A stretch of 64,000 bases of DNA, taken from contig NZ_CP019070.1 of the NCBI RefSeq assembly GCF_001956695.1, forward strand, positions 62,001 through 126,000, in the 5' to 3' direction. The notes below the pieces were generated by a model. That model saw only the letters and a list, made by a program, of their open reading frames with translations. It had not been told where the DNA came from and made no database searches. The stretch is from Poseidonibacter parvus. GTDB lineage: Bacteria > Campylobacterota > Campylobacteria > Campylobacterales > Arcobacteraceae. The position numbers and the translations under genes were made by a program. This document shows, in pieces, positions 39,512 to 46,577 of this stretch (the first letter of the stretch is position 1; every line of letters starts with the position of its first letter).

Positions 39512-39598
39512 GCCATATTCCTTATATAAATTAATGTAAAATAAAAGGTCAAGTCTTAATGTTGCCCTTTATTAAACTCTTTTGGACGGGGATTATAT

Positions 39599-40471
39599 CT
39601 AAAAATACTTAAGAATCTCTGAATTTAAGTTTGTTATAATATCTGAAATTTGAAGATTATTAAATTGTCCTTTATTAAAGGTATTTTGTCTCTTTGCTAA
39701 TTTACTAGTATTTAAAGCAATTTTTTCTTCAAGTTGTTTTTTATTTAATTTTCCATCTAAAAACTCTAGTGTTTCAATAATTCCAATTGAAGACATGGCA
39801 TTTGGTTTTCTTGTATATTTTTTTTCTAGATAAATTACTTCATCAATGATTCCATCATCTATCATCATTTTTGTTCTTTGATTAATTCTTTTTCTTAAAT
39901 CTTCTTTTTCCCAAAGTATTTCAAAAAGTTTTAAATCTTTTACTATAGGAGTTTTAGGATTTTGAATAAAGTATTCACTAGGAGTTAAATTTGTTTCTTT
40001 ATAAATGGCATAGGCTTTTTCAACTCTATATTTATCATTTCTTTTGATTTTAGACATATAATCTTCATCTTTTGAATATAGTAAATCATAAACTTCACCA
40101 ACATTGCTATCAAGTTTTACTTTTGAGTTTACACCTGTAGATAAGCCTTCAATAAGTGCTTTTAAATAAAAACCAGTTCCACCAACGATGATTAAGTTTT
40201 TATTGTTTTGTAAAGCATAGTTTTTAGCTTTTTTATAACAATCAATAAATTGCATTACATCATACTCAACATTGGGATAAACTTCATCTATTCCAAAATG
40301 AATAATATCCCCTCTTTCTTCTTTTAAAGGTTTTGCAGACGCTATATCTATTTCTTTATATACAGATAATGAATCTAGTGAGAGTATAATAGAGTTTGTT
40401 TTTTGTGCTATTTCTAAGGATAAACCAGTTTTACCAGAGGCAGTTGAGCCAATTATTGCTATTTCTTTCAT
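39599..40471 (-). CDS. miaA: tRNA dimethylallyltransferase
   Basis: 290 residues from the ATG at 40471; a TTG two codons earlier is also possible. The P-loop GSTASGKTGLSLEIA, SLDSLSVYKEIDIASAKP and VGGTGFYLKALIEGLS identify MiaA, which adds the isopentenyl group to A37 of tRNAs reading UNN codons. Confidence 0.94.
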   Translation of the reverse strand: MKEIAIIGSTASGKTGLSLEIAQKTNSIILSLDSLSVYKEIDIASAKPLKEERGDIIHFGIDEVYPNVEYDVMQFIDCYKKAKNYALQNNKNLIIVGGTGFYLKALIEGLSTGVNSKVKLDSNVGEVYDLLYSKDEDYMSKIKRNDKYRVEKAYAIYKETNLTPSEYFIQNPKTPIVKDLKLFEILWEKEDLRKRINQRTKMMIDDGIIDEVIYLEKKYTRKPNAMSSIGIIETLEFLDGKLNKKQLEEKIALNTSKLAKRQNTFNKGQFNNLQISDIITNLNSEILKYF

Positions 40472-40506
40472 TGGCAAATTTTAGCTAATTTTTAGTGAAA
40501 GCAATA

Positions 40507-40710
40507 TTATTTAGATTTTTGAGTTTCTTTGCAGTCTTCTATTTTCTGGTTTAATTTATTTATTTCTTGTTCTTTTTTTATTAGTTTTTTTAATAATGTT
40601 GAAACATTTTCTTTTTCAGATTCTACAACATGAGTTTGTACTTTTGATGCACATGCAGTAAATAATATTGTAATACTTATTATAAGTATTGTAGGTTTAA
40701 GGAATTTCAT
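40507..40710 (-). CDS. Small lipoprotein
   Basis: 67 residues: signal peptide with lipobox FTAC (Cys about 20), then a short charged helical or coiled-coil tail (LLKKLIKKEQEINKLNQKIEDC). It lies just downstream of the PAxYK-repeat lipoprotein in the same direction. Function unknown. Confidence 0.65.
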   Translation of the reverse strand: MKFLKPTILIISITILFTACASKVQTHVVESEKENVSTLLKKLIKKEQEINKLNQKIEDCKETQKSK

Positions 40711-40740
40711 AAAGTTCTTTCTTTGTAATGTTAGATTAAA

Positions 40741-40764
40741 ACAAAAAGCATTACTGCTTTTTGT
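40741..40764. terminator. Terminator after the repeat lipoprotein gene
   Basis: Perfect 10-bp stem ACAAAAAGCA / TGCTTTTTGT with a TTAC loop and flanking T/A runs, 10 bp downstream of the leftward gene end. Confidence 0.75.
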
Positions 40765-40774
40765 TTTTGGGATA

Positions 40775-42145
40775 CTATAAACCTAAAGATTTTAAAGTCT
40801 TTAAAGTAAGAGCACCTTCATTTAATTTGTTAGCTTTTTGGTAAGCGTTAACAGCAGCTTTTGTTTCTGAACCATAAACACCATCAATTTTAGTGATGTT
40901 AAAGTTTTTAGCTTTTAATGCTCTTTGTAAATTTGAAACTACATCAGAAGTTGTATTTGTTTCACAAAGAATTCCTTGCCATTTAAGGTAAGAATCTGCA
41001 ACTTTAACTTTTGTTGGTACATTTGTATAAACAGCTGGAATGTTAGTTTTCATTTCTTTTGCTGGAGTTGCAACAACTCTAGTTTTAACCATTTTGCATA
41101 CAGCTGGAATTTTAACTTCTTTAGTAGTAGCAGGAGTTGCAACAACTTTTTTAGTTACCATTTTGTAAACAGCTGGAATAACAATTTTTCTAGTAGTAGC
41201 AGGAGTTGCAATTACTTGAGTTGGAACATTTTTATATGTTGCTGGAATTTTGATTTCTTTAGTAGTAGCAGGAGTTGCAACAACTCTTCTTTCTACAGTT
41301 CTGTAAACAGCTGGAGTTTTAACTTCTCTAGTTGTTGCAGGTTTATCAATTACTTTTGAAGTAAGTGTTTTATATTCAGCTGGATATTCAATTAAACATA
41401 AAATATCTCCAGTTGAGTTATCAACTTTTTCAATTTCACCTCTACCTTTTTTCCATGCAGTATATGCAGGCTTAACTAAAATCTTTTCAGACATAGTTTT
41501 ATAAGTAGCTGGAACTGTAACTAATTTAGTTTTTTCTGGCTCAACCATAATAGTTTCTTTAACTGTTTTATAAGTTGCAGGTACTGTAACAATTCTTGAA
41601 GTTTCAGCAGATGCCATTACATTTTGATTAGCTTTTTTGTAAGTTGCAGGTACTACAACTAACTTAGTTGTTTCTGGCTTAATTAAAATCTTTTCAGTAA
41701 CAGTTTTATAAGTCGCAGGAACTGCTACTAATTTTGTAGAAGCTTCTCTAATAGTAACTTTCTTTTCAACTACTTTATAAGTTGCAGGAGTAATTGAAAT
41801 ATTAGTTCTTGCTTCTTTTAACATTTTTTGAATATTTTTAGTTTCATATTTTGCAGGAACTAAAACCTTTGCGTAACACTCACCAGCTTTTGCATTCGCA
41901 GGTACTAATGAATTACTTACAGCATTTGAATCTTTAGATTCAGCATTCATTGCATTAATTGAACTTAATGCTTTTGTTTTATCCATCTCTAATTGAGAAA
42001 TTTTCGCATTTTGTGCTTCAATTTCTTTTTGTAATTGCATTACTTTATCAGATGATGTACCCATTGTATCTTTAGATGAACATCCAGTCATCCCAATAAC
42101 AGCAGCAGTTGCTAGTATTGCAGAATTTCTTAAATAATTTGACAT
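40775..42145 (-). CDS. Lipoprotein with twelve PAxYK repeats and a peptidoglycan-binding domain
   Basis: 456 residues. A lipobox (MTGC, Cys about 22) is followed by a coiled-coil stretch (about 35-65). About twelve copies of a 20-24-residue repeat follow, each with PAxYK (VPATYKTV, IPAVYKMV and variants) and a KV/KI strand about nine residues on. An odd insert WKKGRGEIEKVDN...LCLIEYPAEYK interrupts the repeats mid-way, and a related W...ILCETN ends them. The last 60 residues are a PG_binding_1 domain (NLQRALKAKNFNITKIDGVYGSETKAAVNAYQ). Anchored in the outer membrane and binding peptidoglycan, it could be an envelope spacer. I recognise no named family. Confidence 0.8.
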   Translation of the reverse strand: MSNYLRNSAILATAAVIGMTGCSSKDTMGTSSDKVMQLQKEIEAQNAKISQLEMDKTKALSSINAMNAESKDSNAVSNSLVPANAKAGECYAKVLVPAKYETKNIQKMLKEARTNISITPATYKVVEKKVTIREASTKLVAVPATYKTVTEKILIKPETTKLVVVPATYKKANQNVMASAETSRIVTVPATYKTVKETIMVEPEKTKLVTVPATYKTMSEKILVKPAYTAWKKGRGEIEKVDNSTGDILCLIEYPAEYKTLTSKVIDKPATTREVKTPAVYRTVERRVVATPATTKEIKIPATYKNVPTQVIATPATTRKIVIPAVYKMVTKKVVATPATTKEVKIPAVCKMVKTRVVATPAKEMKTNIPAVYTNVPTKVKVADSYLKWQGILCETNTTSDVVSNLQRALKAKNFNITKIDGVYGSETKAAVNAYQKANKLNEGALTLKTLKSLGL

Positions 42146-42263
42146 TTTATCCCTTTAAAATTTTTTATTTATAAATCTTAGCTGAATAATTATAAACATT
42201 ACTTTAAAATTTATAAAAGTTATGTTACTATTCGTTAACTTATTAAAATTCGAGGAGAATAAA

Positions 42264-42743
42264 TTGAAAAAAATTATTGTATCAACATTAGTTGGATTAA
42301 TTGGAGCTGCATCTTTAAGTGCTGCTGATTGTGTAATGGTAAAGGACTTAAATGTTCAGTTTAAAAATGCATCTACTGTATATTCTAATTCTTCAGAAAT
42401 GAAAGAAATCAGAGAATATGCACAATTTTTAAAAGAAACTGATTTATACACACTTATTGAAGGACATACAAGTTCTTTAGCAGGCGCTAAATATAACTAT
42501 GATTTATCATCAAAAAGAGCTACAAAAGTTAGATCAGAATTAATTAGATTAGGTGTTAGCCCATCAAAAGTAAGAGCTATGGGATTTGGTGAATCATCTC
42601 CTTTATACAACAACAACACTGAATCTGGTGCTGCACAAAATAGAAGAGTAATTGGTGAAGTATTTAATACAGCTGCTGAATTATCAAACTACATTGCAAG
42701 TGAAAAATCAAGAATTGCAACTATTAAATATAACGAGCAATAA
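42264..42743 (+). CDS. OmpA-family peptidoglycan-binding protein
   Basis: 159 residues from a TTG at 42264, chosen because GAGGAG lies just upstream and it begins a clean signal peptide (KKIIVSTLVGLIGAASLSAAD); the longer ATG frame has neither. The OmpA domain shows LIEGHTSSLAGAKYNYDLSSKRATKVRSEL and GFGESSPLYNNNTESGAAQNRRV. It is divergent from the repeat lipoprotein gene, so the 118 bp between holds both promoters, and both products would bind peptidoglycan. Confidence 0.88.
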   Translation: MKKIIVSTLVGLIGAASLSAADCVMVKDLNVQFKNASTVYSNSSEMKEIREYAQFLKETDLYTLIEGHTSSLAGAKYNYDLSSKRATKVRSELIRLGVSPSKVRAMGFGESSPLYNNNTESGAAQNRRVIGEVFNTAAELSNYIASEKSRIATIKYNEQ

Positions 42744-42754
42744 AACTCTTAAAT

Positions 42755-42790
42755 AAATAAAGACAAACTAGCGTCTTTATTTATTTTTTT
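42755..42790 (+). terminator. Rho-independent terminator
   Basis: Stem AAATAAAGAC / GTCTTTATTT (10 bp, 8-nt loop) followed by a T-run, directly after the OmpA gene. Confidence 0.85.
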
Positions 42791-42814
42791 ATTATTCTTA
42801 GCTAAAATTCTTTT

Positions 42815-43675
42815 ATGGAAAAACTCTTAAAAAAACTTAATGATTTTAATGAACTAGTAATGTTCAAACATTCGATATTTTCACTACCTTTTATTTTTAT
42901 TGCTATGGTTGTTGCTGCAAATGGTTGGTTTGGATTTAAATTAATGATACTTGGTATTTTAGCCGCGCTTACTGCAAGAAATTTTGCAATGGGATTTAAT
43001 AGATATATGGATAGAGATATAGATGCTTTAAATCCAAGAACTGTGAATAGACCAAATGTAGATGGAAGGATTTCGGCTTCTTCTATGTTAATATTTACAA
43101 TTGCAAATGCATTAGGATTTATTCTAATCGCATATTTTGTTAATGATTTAGCGTTATATTTATCTTTACCTATTTTATTTGTTATTGGCTCTTATTCTTA
43201 TTTTAAAAGGTTTTCATATCTTGCACATATAATATTAGGTATATCTCTAGGACTTGCACCAATAGCAGGTGTTGTAACAGTATTAGAAACTATTCCTTTA
43301 TGGTCTGTATTTCTTAGTATTGGAGTTATGTTTTGGGTTGCTGGGTTTGATTTACTTTATTCTTTACAAGATATCGAAGTAGATAAAAAATTAAATCTTC
43401 ACTCAATCCCTTCAAAATTTGGTGCTAAAAAGACAATGCTAATATCAAAAGTATTTCATTTTTTTACAGTAGTTTTTTGGTTATTATTTGTAATAAACTC
43501 AGAGAGCTCATTTTTTGCATATTTAGCAGTAATAATAAGTGCACTGATGCTAAGTTATGAACATTATTTAGTAAATAAAGATTTTACAAAAATAGATAAA
43601 GCCTTTTTCACTGTTAATGGCTACTTAGGAATTGTATTTTTTATATTGATTGTGTTAGATAATATTTTTTACTAA
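42815..43675 (+). CDS. mqnP: UbiA-family prenyltransferase, probably MqnP of menaquinone synthesis
   Basis: 286-residue membrane enzyme. The two aspartate-rich motifs are NRYMDRDID (about 66-74) and DLLYSLQDIEVDKK (about 185-198). The short form and sequence match the UbiA-like MqnP of the futalosine menaquinone pathway used by Campylobacterota; 4-hydroxybenzoate prenyltransferase is the older label. No other mqn gene is in the window. Confidence 0.85.
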   Translation: MEKLLKKLNDFNELVMFKHSIFSLPFIFIAMVVAANGWFGFKLMILGILAALTARNFAMGFNRYMDRDIDALNPRTVNRPNVDGRISASSMLIFTIANALGFILIAYFVNDLALYLSLPILFVIGSYSYFKRFSYLAHIILGISLGLAPIAGVVTVLETIPLWSVFLSIGVMFWVAGFDLLYSLQDIEVDKKLNLHSIPSKFGAKKTMLISKVFHFFTVVFWLLFVINSESSFFAYLAVIISALMLSYEHYLVNKDFTKIDKAFFTVNGYLGIVFFILIVLDNIFY

Positions 43676-43679
43676 AAAA

Positions 43680-43735
43680 GAAAGAATTTTTATAACATAA
43701 AAGGTATCTAAGTTTTTATGTGGTAATATTCTTTC
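43680..43735. repeat. Long two-block inverted repeat before tRNA-Arg
   Basis: GAAAGAAT (43680-43687) pairs with ATTCTTTC (43728-43735), and inside it ACATAAAA (43695-43702) pairs with TTTTATGT (43714-43721). It may end the prenyltransferase transcript. TAATAT at 43724-43729 inside the right arm is also the best -10 for the tRNA. Confidence 0.55.
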
Positions 43736-43747
43736 CTTATTTAAAGC

Positions 43748-43824
43748 GCGTCTGTGGCTCAACTGGATAGAGCACTGGGTTTCGGCCCCGGCGGTTGGGG
43801 GTTCGAATCCCTCCAGGCGTACCA
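43748..43824 (+). tRNA. tRNA-Arg (TCG anticodon)
   Basis: A 77-nt cloverleaf can be folded by hand: acceptor GCGTCTG/CAGGCGT, D-arm GCTC/GAGC, anticodon stem CTGGG/CCCGG with loop TTTCGGC (anticodon TCG), T-arm GGGGG/CCCTC with TTCGAAT, and encoded CCA. It decodes CGA and related codons. Its 3' 45 nt are the attachment site of the mobile element, so this part is supplied by the element. Confidence 0.96.
43779..43824 (+). repeat. Left attachment site (attL core), 46-bp direct repeat
   Basis: The 46 bp from GTTTCGGCCCCGGCGG to the tRNA CCA recur exactly at 59355-59400. They run from the anticodon stem to the tRNA 3' end, the classic target of tyrosine integrases. The 54 bp after each copy also match with five differences. 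Confidence 0.93.
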
Positions 43825-43830
43825 TTTAGA

Positions 43831-43877
43831 AGCCCGATTTAATCGCTGTTTACAGTGTTTAGGTCGGGCTTTTTTTA
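43831..43877 (+). terminator. Terminator of tRNA-Arg
   Basis: AGCCCGA (43831-43837) pairs with TCGGGCT (43864-43870), followed by seven or more T. A near copy follows the right attachment repeat. Confidence 0.88.
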
Positions 43878-44037
43878 TTTGTCAAAATATCTAAATTCCC
43901 ACCTAAATCCCACCTTTATAAATTTCTTTCTAAAAGTATCGTACTTTGAGACATCTAGTTTTTTAGGTTAAAAAGATCTATAAATTAAAAATTTAAATAA
44001 CGCCTATTCAACTTAGAAGTGCAACACCAATCTAAAA

Positions 44038-44658
44038 TTATGCTGCTAATTTCCTTTGTAAAATCTTAAAAAATATCTCATTTGGAGTTTTATAGCCAAG
44101 AACTTTTCTAGGTCTATTGTTTAGACGATTTTGTATATTTACAATTTCAGTTCTTGATTCCTTCTCCACAACTTTAGGTCTTTTATCTATAGAAATTCTA
44201 TTCTTAATAATACCTCTAGTATTGTAATCATTACTTCTTTTGTGATACTTTTTATTTTTATGTCTTAGCTTAAAATATAATCTTCCTCCACAACTTTTGT
44301 TATGGTAAATGTATTGATATATAGTTTCATAAGATACTGTATATGAAAGCTTTTGTTTTTTCATAACACCTGATATCTGTTCTGGAGACCAATCTAATTT
44401 TAGTTTCTCTTGAATATAAATTTTAACCTTTTTGGTGAGTTTTACAAATTTGTTTTTCTTATTGTGTCTAGTAAAGGTTAATTGCTCAGAAACTTCAGCT
44501 TGATATTTATTATATTTACTATCTCTGCTAATCTCTCTACTTATTGTTGATTGAGATTTATCTAATATTTTTGCTATGTCATTTTGGGTATATCCAACTT
44601 TAATATAAGCAGATATTTGATATCGTTCTTTTAGGGGTAACTGCGTGAATTTTTTCAT
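44038..44658 (-). pseudogene. IS30-family transposase lacking its catalytic core
   Basis: 206 residues where full-length IS30 transposases have about 310-320. The N-terminus is an intact HTH (LPLKERYQISAYIKVGYTQNDIAKILDKSQSTISREI) and the C-terminus has NRLNNRPRKVLGYKTPNEIFF. The join VEKESR-TEIVNIQ removes the whole region that normally carries GDWE.DT, TDNGKEF and the ENxNG glutamate, all three DDE residues. The deletion is in frame. TAGAAGT occurs in inverted orientation at 44014-44020 and 44724-44730, perhaps remains of the insertion sequence ends. Such a protein could still bind its ends but not transpose. Confidence 0.85.
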
Positions 44659-44789
44659 AAATATTTTCCTATTTTGTGGTGAAAAGGGATATCTAATATC
44701 TAGTTAACCCTTCTTAACACCTTACTTCTAGAATTTATGCATTTATGATTTGAATTGGGTTTTTATTTTATTACTAATTGTAATTTATT

Positions 44790-44921
44790 TTATTTAAACT
44801 CTTTCTTTTCCCAATCTTTCCATCTCCTTTTTTTACTTCTAAATCTAGAATATAAATTTAGGATTGTAAAAAAGATGATTGTTCCTATTATTATTATTGT
44901 CAGTGTTGGATTTTGAGTCAT
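44790..44921 (-). CDS. Predicted 43-residue membrane peptide
   Basis: Begins MTQNPTLT, then an isoleucine-rich span (IIIIGTIIFFTIL) and a strongly basic tail (RFRSKKRRWKDWEKKEFK). The ribosome site is weak (AAAGAAA). Single helix plus cationic tail is the layout of type I toxins and of many small membrane regulators. Real coding is uncertain. Confidence 0.35.
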   Translation of the reverse strand: MTQNPTLTIIIIGTIIFFTILNLYSRFRSKKRRWKDWEKKEFK

Positions 44922-45005
44922 ATTATTTCTTTAATAGTTCAGGGTTTTCGTAAAGGTTTCCAAGTAGCAGCATTTTTAAGTCGCTATAAGAACAAGTGAA
45001 ATCAC

Positions 45006-45034
45006 TTGACACTTTGTATTATATATGATATAAT
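45006..45034 (+). promoter_or_regulatory. Perfect consensus sigma-70 promoter
   Basis: TTGACA at 45006-45011, a 17-bp spacer, and TATAAT at 45029-45034. Campylobacterota promoters rarely have any recognisable -35 box, so an exact match to both hexamers with ideal spacing marks a very strong, possibly imported promoter. Transcription should begin near 45041. Confidence 0.85.
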
Positions 45035-45040
45035 TTTTGT

Positions 45041-45239
45041 CTAATTTGAAGATAACCTCTAAAACAAAGGATATTTCATAAAGAACACATTCGTGTTTTT
45101 GTTGAATTATCTCTCTGGTAGTTCATGTTAGTTCCGTTCTGTGAGTTTTTTGCCGAGAACTCAAAATGGAATATTCAAGTTTAGCTAGAAACAAACAAGA
45201 ATACTGTGTAACCCAAGTCTAGTGCTTGGGTTTTTTTTT
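45041..45239 (+). ncRNA. Structured small RNA of about 200 nt, unknown family
   Basis: The stretch between the perfect promoter and the terminator at 45210-45239 has no convincing ORF but clear helices: AGATAA/TTATCT (45050-45055 with 45107-45112) enclosing AAGAACAC/GTGTTTTT with an ATTC loop, and TTCCGTT/AATGGAA (45132-45138 with 45165-45171) enclosing GAGTT/AACTC. Size resembles 6S RNA, but the end-to-end pairing and central bubble of 6S are not seen. A segment at 45184-45199 is complementary to the start region of the ORF at 45413. Confidence 0.6.
45210..45239 (+). terminator. Rho-independent terminator of the small RNA
   Basis: Perfect stem AACCCAAG (45210-45217) / CTTGGGTT (45225-45232), 7-nt loop, then an uninterrupted T-run to 45239. 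Confidence 0.92.
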
Positions 45240-45245
45240 GCCTAA

Positions 45246-45364
45246 AAATATGTGTTTTTAGAGTTGTGGATACACCCATACCCATTCCGAACATGGCCGT
45301 TAAGCACTTCATCGCTGATAATACTGCATCTTTCAGGTGTGGAAATGTAGGACAGTGCATATTT
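45246..45364 (+). ncRNA. 5S rRNA-like RNA
   Basis: 119 nt, the length of a true 5S. From GTGGATACACCC through CCCATTCCGAAC, GTTAAGCAC, TTCATCGCTGATAATACTGCATC to TTTCAGGTGTGGAAATGTAGGAC it follows bacterial 5S. Helices still pair: helix I AAATATG (45246-45252) with CATATTT (45358-45364), extendable by wobbles; helix III CCAT (45276-45279) with ATGG (45293-45296) plus AC with GT; helix IV CTGCATC (45324-45330) with GGTGTGG (45336-45342). Loop C is 13 nt as in E. coli. Changed positions include CC for the usual bulged AA (45297-45298). It lies after a terminator and 36 bp before a ribosome site, not in an rRNA operon. Confidence 0.8.
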
Positions 45365-45412
45365 GCACAGTTGCTCTCTTTTGAGTGACTTATCTTACAA
45401 AGGAGGTGAGCC

Positions 45413-45520
45413 TTGTTTACAAGTTTTCTAGCAGTGAACTTTAATGTTCCTTATATTATTATCGCAGCATGCTATGCAGTGATATTTACAGTCTATTTAT
45501 ATATGGCTGTAACACATTAA
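45413..45520 (+). CDS. Predicted 35-residue hydrophobic peptide with very strong ribosome site
   Basis: AAAGGAGGTGA (45399-45409) is close to full complementarity with the 16S 3' end and is set 6 nt before a TTG at 45413. The frame encodes MFTSFLAVNF, then a hydrophobic span (VPYIIIAACYAVIFTVYLYM) ending AVTH; stop 45518-45520. One membrane helix of this size is typical of type I toxins and small membrane regulators. CTTG/CAAG at 45412-45423 could hide the start codon in a small hairpin. A perfect palindrome CACATTAATTAATGTG (45513-45528) overlaps the stop. Product name unknown. Confidence 0.62.
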   Translation: MFTSFLAVNFNVPYIIIAACYAVIFTVYLYMAVTH

Positions 45521-45559
45521 TTAATGTGAAAAATAAAACGTAACGGCAATTACAGTTTT

Positions 45560-45589
45560 CCCTAGTCCTCGGTTTGACTAGGGTTTTAT
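45560..45589 (+). terminator. Rho-independent terminator ending the RNA/peptide locus
   Basis: CCCTAGTC (45560-45567) pairs with GACTAGGG (45576-45583), followed by TTTT. A second hairpin just before it (AAAACGTAA with TTACAGTTTT, 45535-45559) may assist. Confidence 0.85.
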
Positions 45590-45813
45590 ATTAAACTACT
45601 CCGTAAAGATTCTAAATCATGAAAGATTTAATCCCTTCACATTCAGCACATATATCTACATAATAAAGTATGATTTTATCGTCTATAAAAACTTAGAATT
45701 TATAATGATTGAATTAAAAGCATCGTAAGTTGAGCTATAAAGCTATCGTAGATTGAGAACATATTTAAGTTTAAACTACTTGTAATAGGAATCCTACCAA
45801 GAGAATTTATATA

Positions 45814-45839
45814 AGAGATACTACAAATATAGTATCTCT
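45814..45839. terminator. Hairpin downstream of the repressor gene
   Basis: Perfect 10-bp stem AGAGATACTA / TAGTATCTCT with a 6-nt loop, 43 bp past the leftward repressor stop. The rest of 45590-45881 shows no gene I can support. Confidence 0.5.
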
Positions 45840-45881
45840 ACTATTCTTAAAAGATAAGGAGTACATAAATGCTCTTTGTAT

Positions 45882-46439
45882 CTATTTCCAGAAGCCTTTA
45901 TAATTCATAATTTCTTCATGTTCTTGTATTAAAACATAACATTCAATTTTAGATAAACTATTTTCAATAAAATTACTCAATTGCACTTTATTATTTTTAT
46001 TAATTAGAGTTACTTCAATACCCTTAATCCTTGATATTAACTCATCTTTAGAATTGAATACTGTGAAGTTGCTTTTTTCTTCTGATATATCTTTAAGAAT
46101 ATTTTGTAAATATTTTTTTGGAATCATCTTATTTGCCCAGTCAAAAAATGAACCATCCGTATAGCTCTTTATTTTATCTCTTAACTGATATTTAGTGTGA
46201 TCAAGTATCAAATCAAAAAAACTTAATACTTCTTCATTTATTAAATCTATTTCTTCTTTTTTAATAATTTCATCATAGATACCAAGTTCTAGTAATTTAT
46301 TTTTTATTGTTTTAATTGAATTGTTTTTTTTCCATTTTGAAATTGCAGGTTGTCCTATATTTAATATATTTGACAGTTCAGAAATTGTGTGAACATTATA
46401 ATATGACATAAGCCTATCAATTAATCGTGATGCATTCAT
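45882..46439 (-). CDS. Phage CI-type helix-turn-helix repressor
   Basis: 185 residues. The N-terminus (RLIDRLMSYYNVHTISELSNILNIGQPAISKWKKNNSI) is a CI-repressor-type HTH as in P2/186-like and similar phage repressors; the rest is not a LexA-like peptidase. It is divergent from the AlpA-like gene across a 138-bp region with two inverted repeats, so it likely represses excision and mobilization genes. Confidence 0.72.
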   Translation of the reverse strand: MNASRLIDRLMSYYNVHTISELSNILNIGQPAISKWKKNNSIKTIKNKLLELGIYDEIIKKEEIDLINEEVLSFFDLILDHTKYQLRDKIKSYTDGSFFDWANKMIPKKYLQNILKDISEEKSNFTVFNSKDELISRIKGIEVTLINKNNKVQLSNFIENSLSKIECYVLIQEHEEIMNYKGFWK

Positions 46440-46508
46440 AAAAATCCTTAATACAATAAACTATAATTAAGCAATTTAAAAGCTTATAAATGGAAAAATT
46501 CCTTTAAT

Positions 46509-46557
46509 ATTCCGTTTATTGGAATAAAGTATATTGTTAACTTATTATAGTAAGTTA
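46509..46557. promoter_or_regulatory. Operator-like inverted repeats between divergent regulators
   Basis: ATTCC/GGAAT at 46509-46525 and TAACTTA/TAAGTTA at 46538-46557 lie between the repressor and the AlpA-like gene, the second one close to an AAAAGGAG ribosome site. They are good candidates for repressor binding. Confidence 0.5.
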
Positions 46558-46577
46558 TTAATAAAAGGAGAATAAAT

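Noticed and set aside
40976-41359. Rightward 127-codon Ser/Asn/Cys-rich ORF
   Set aside because: Antisense shadow of the PAxYK repeats, with no ribosome site and a composition dictated by the opposite strand.
45041-45239. 6S RNA
   Set aside because: Size fits, but the long closing stem and central single-stranded bubble of 6S RNA could not be built by hand.
45868-45909. 13-codon ORF behind AAGGAG
   Set aside because: It ends inside the 3' part of the oppositely oriented repressor gene and has no recognisable features.
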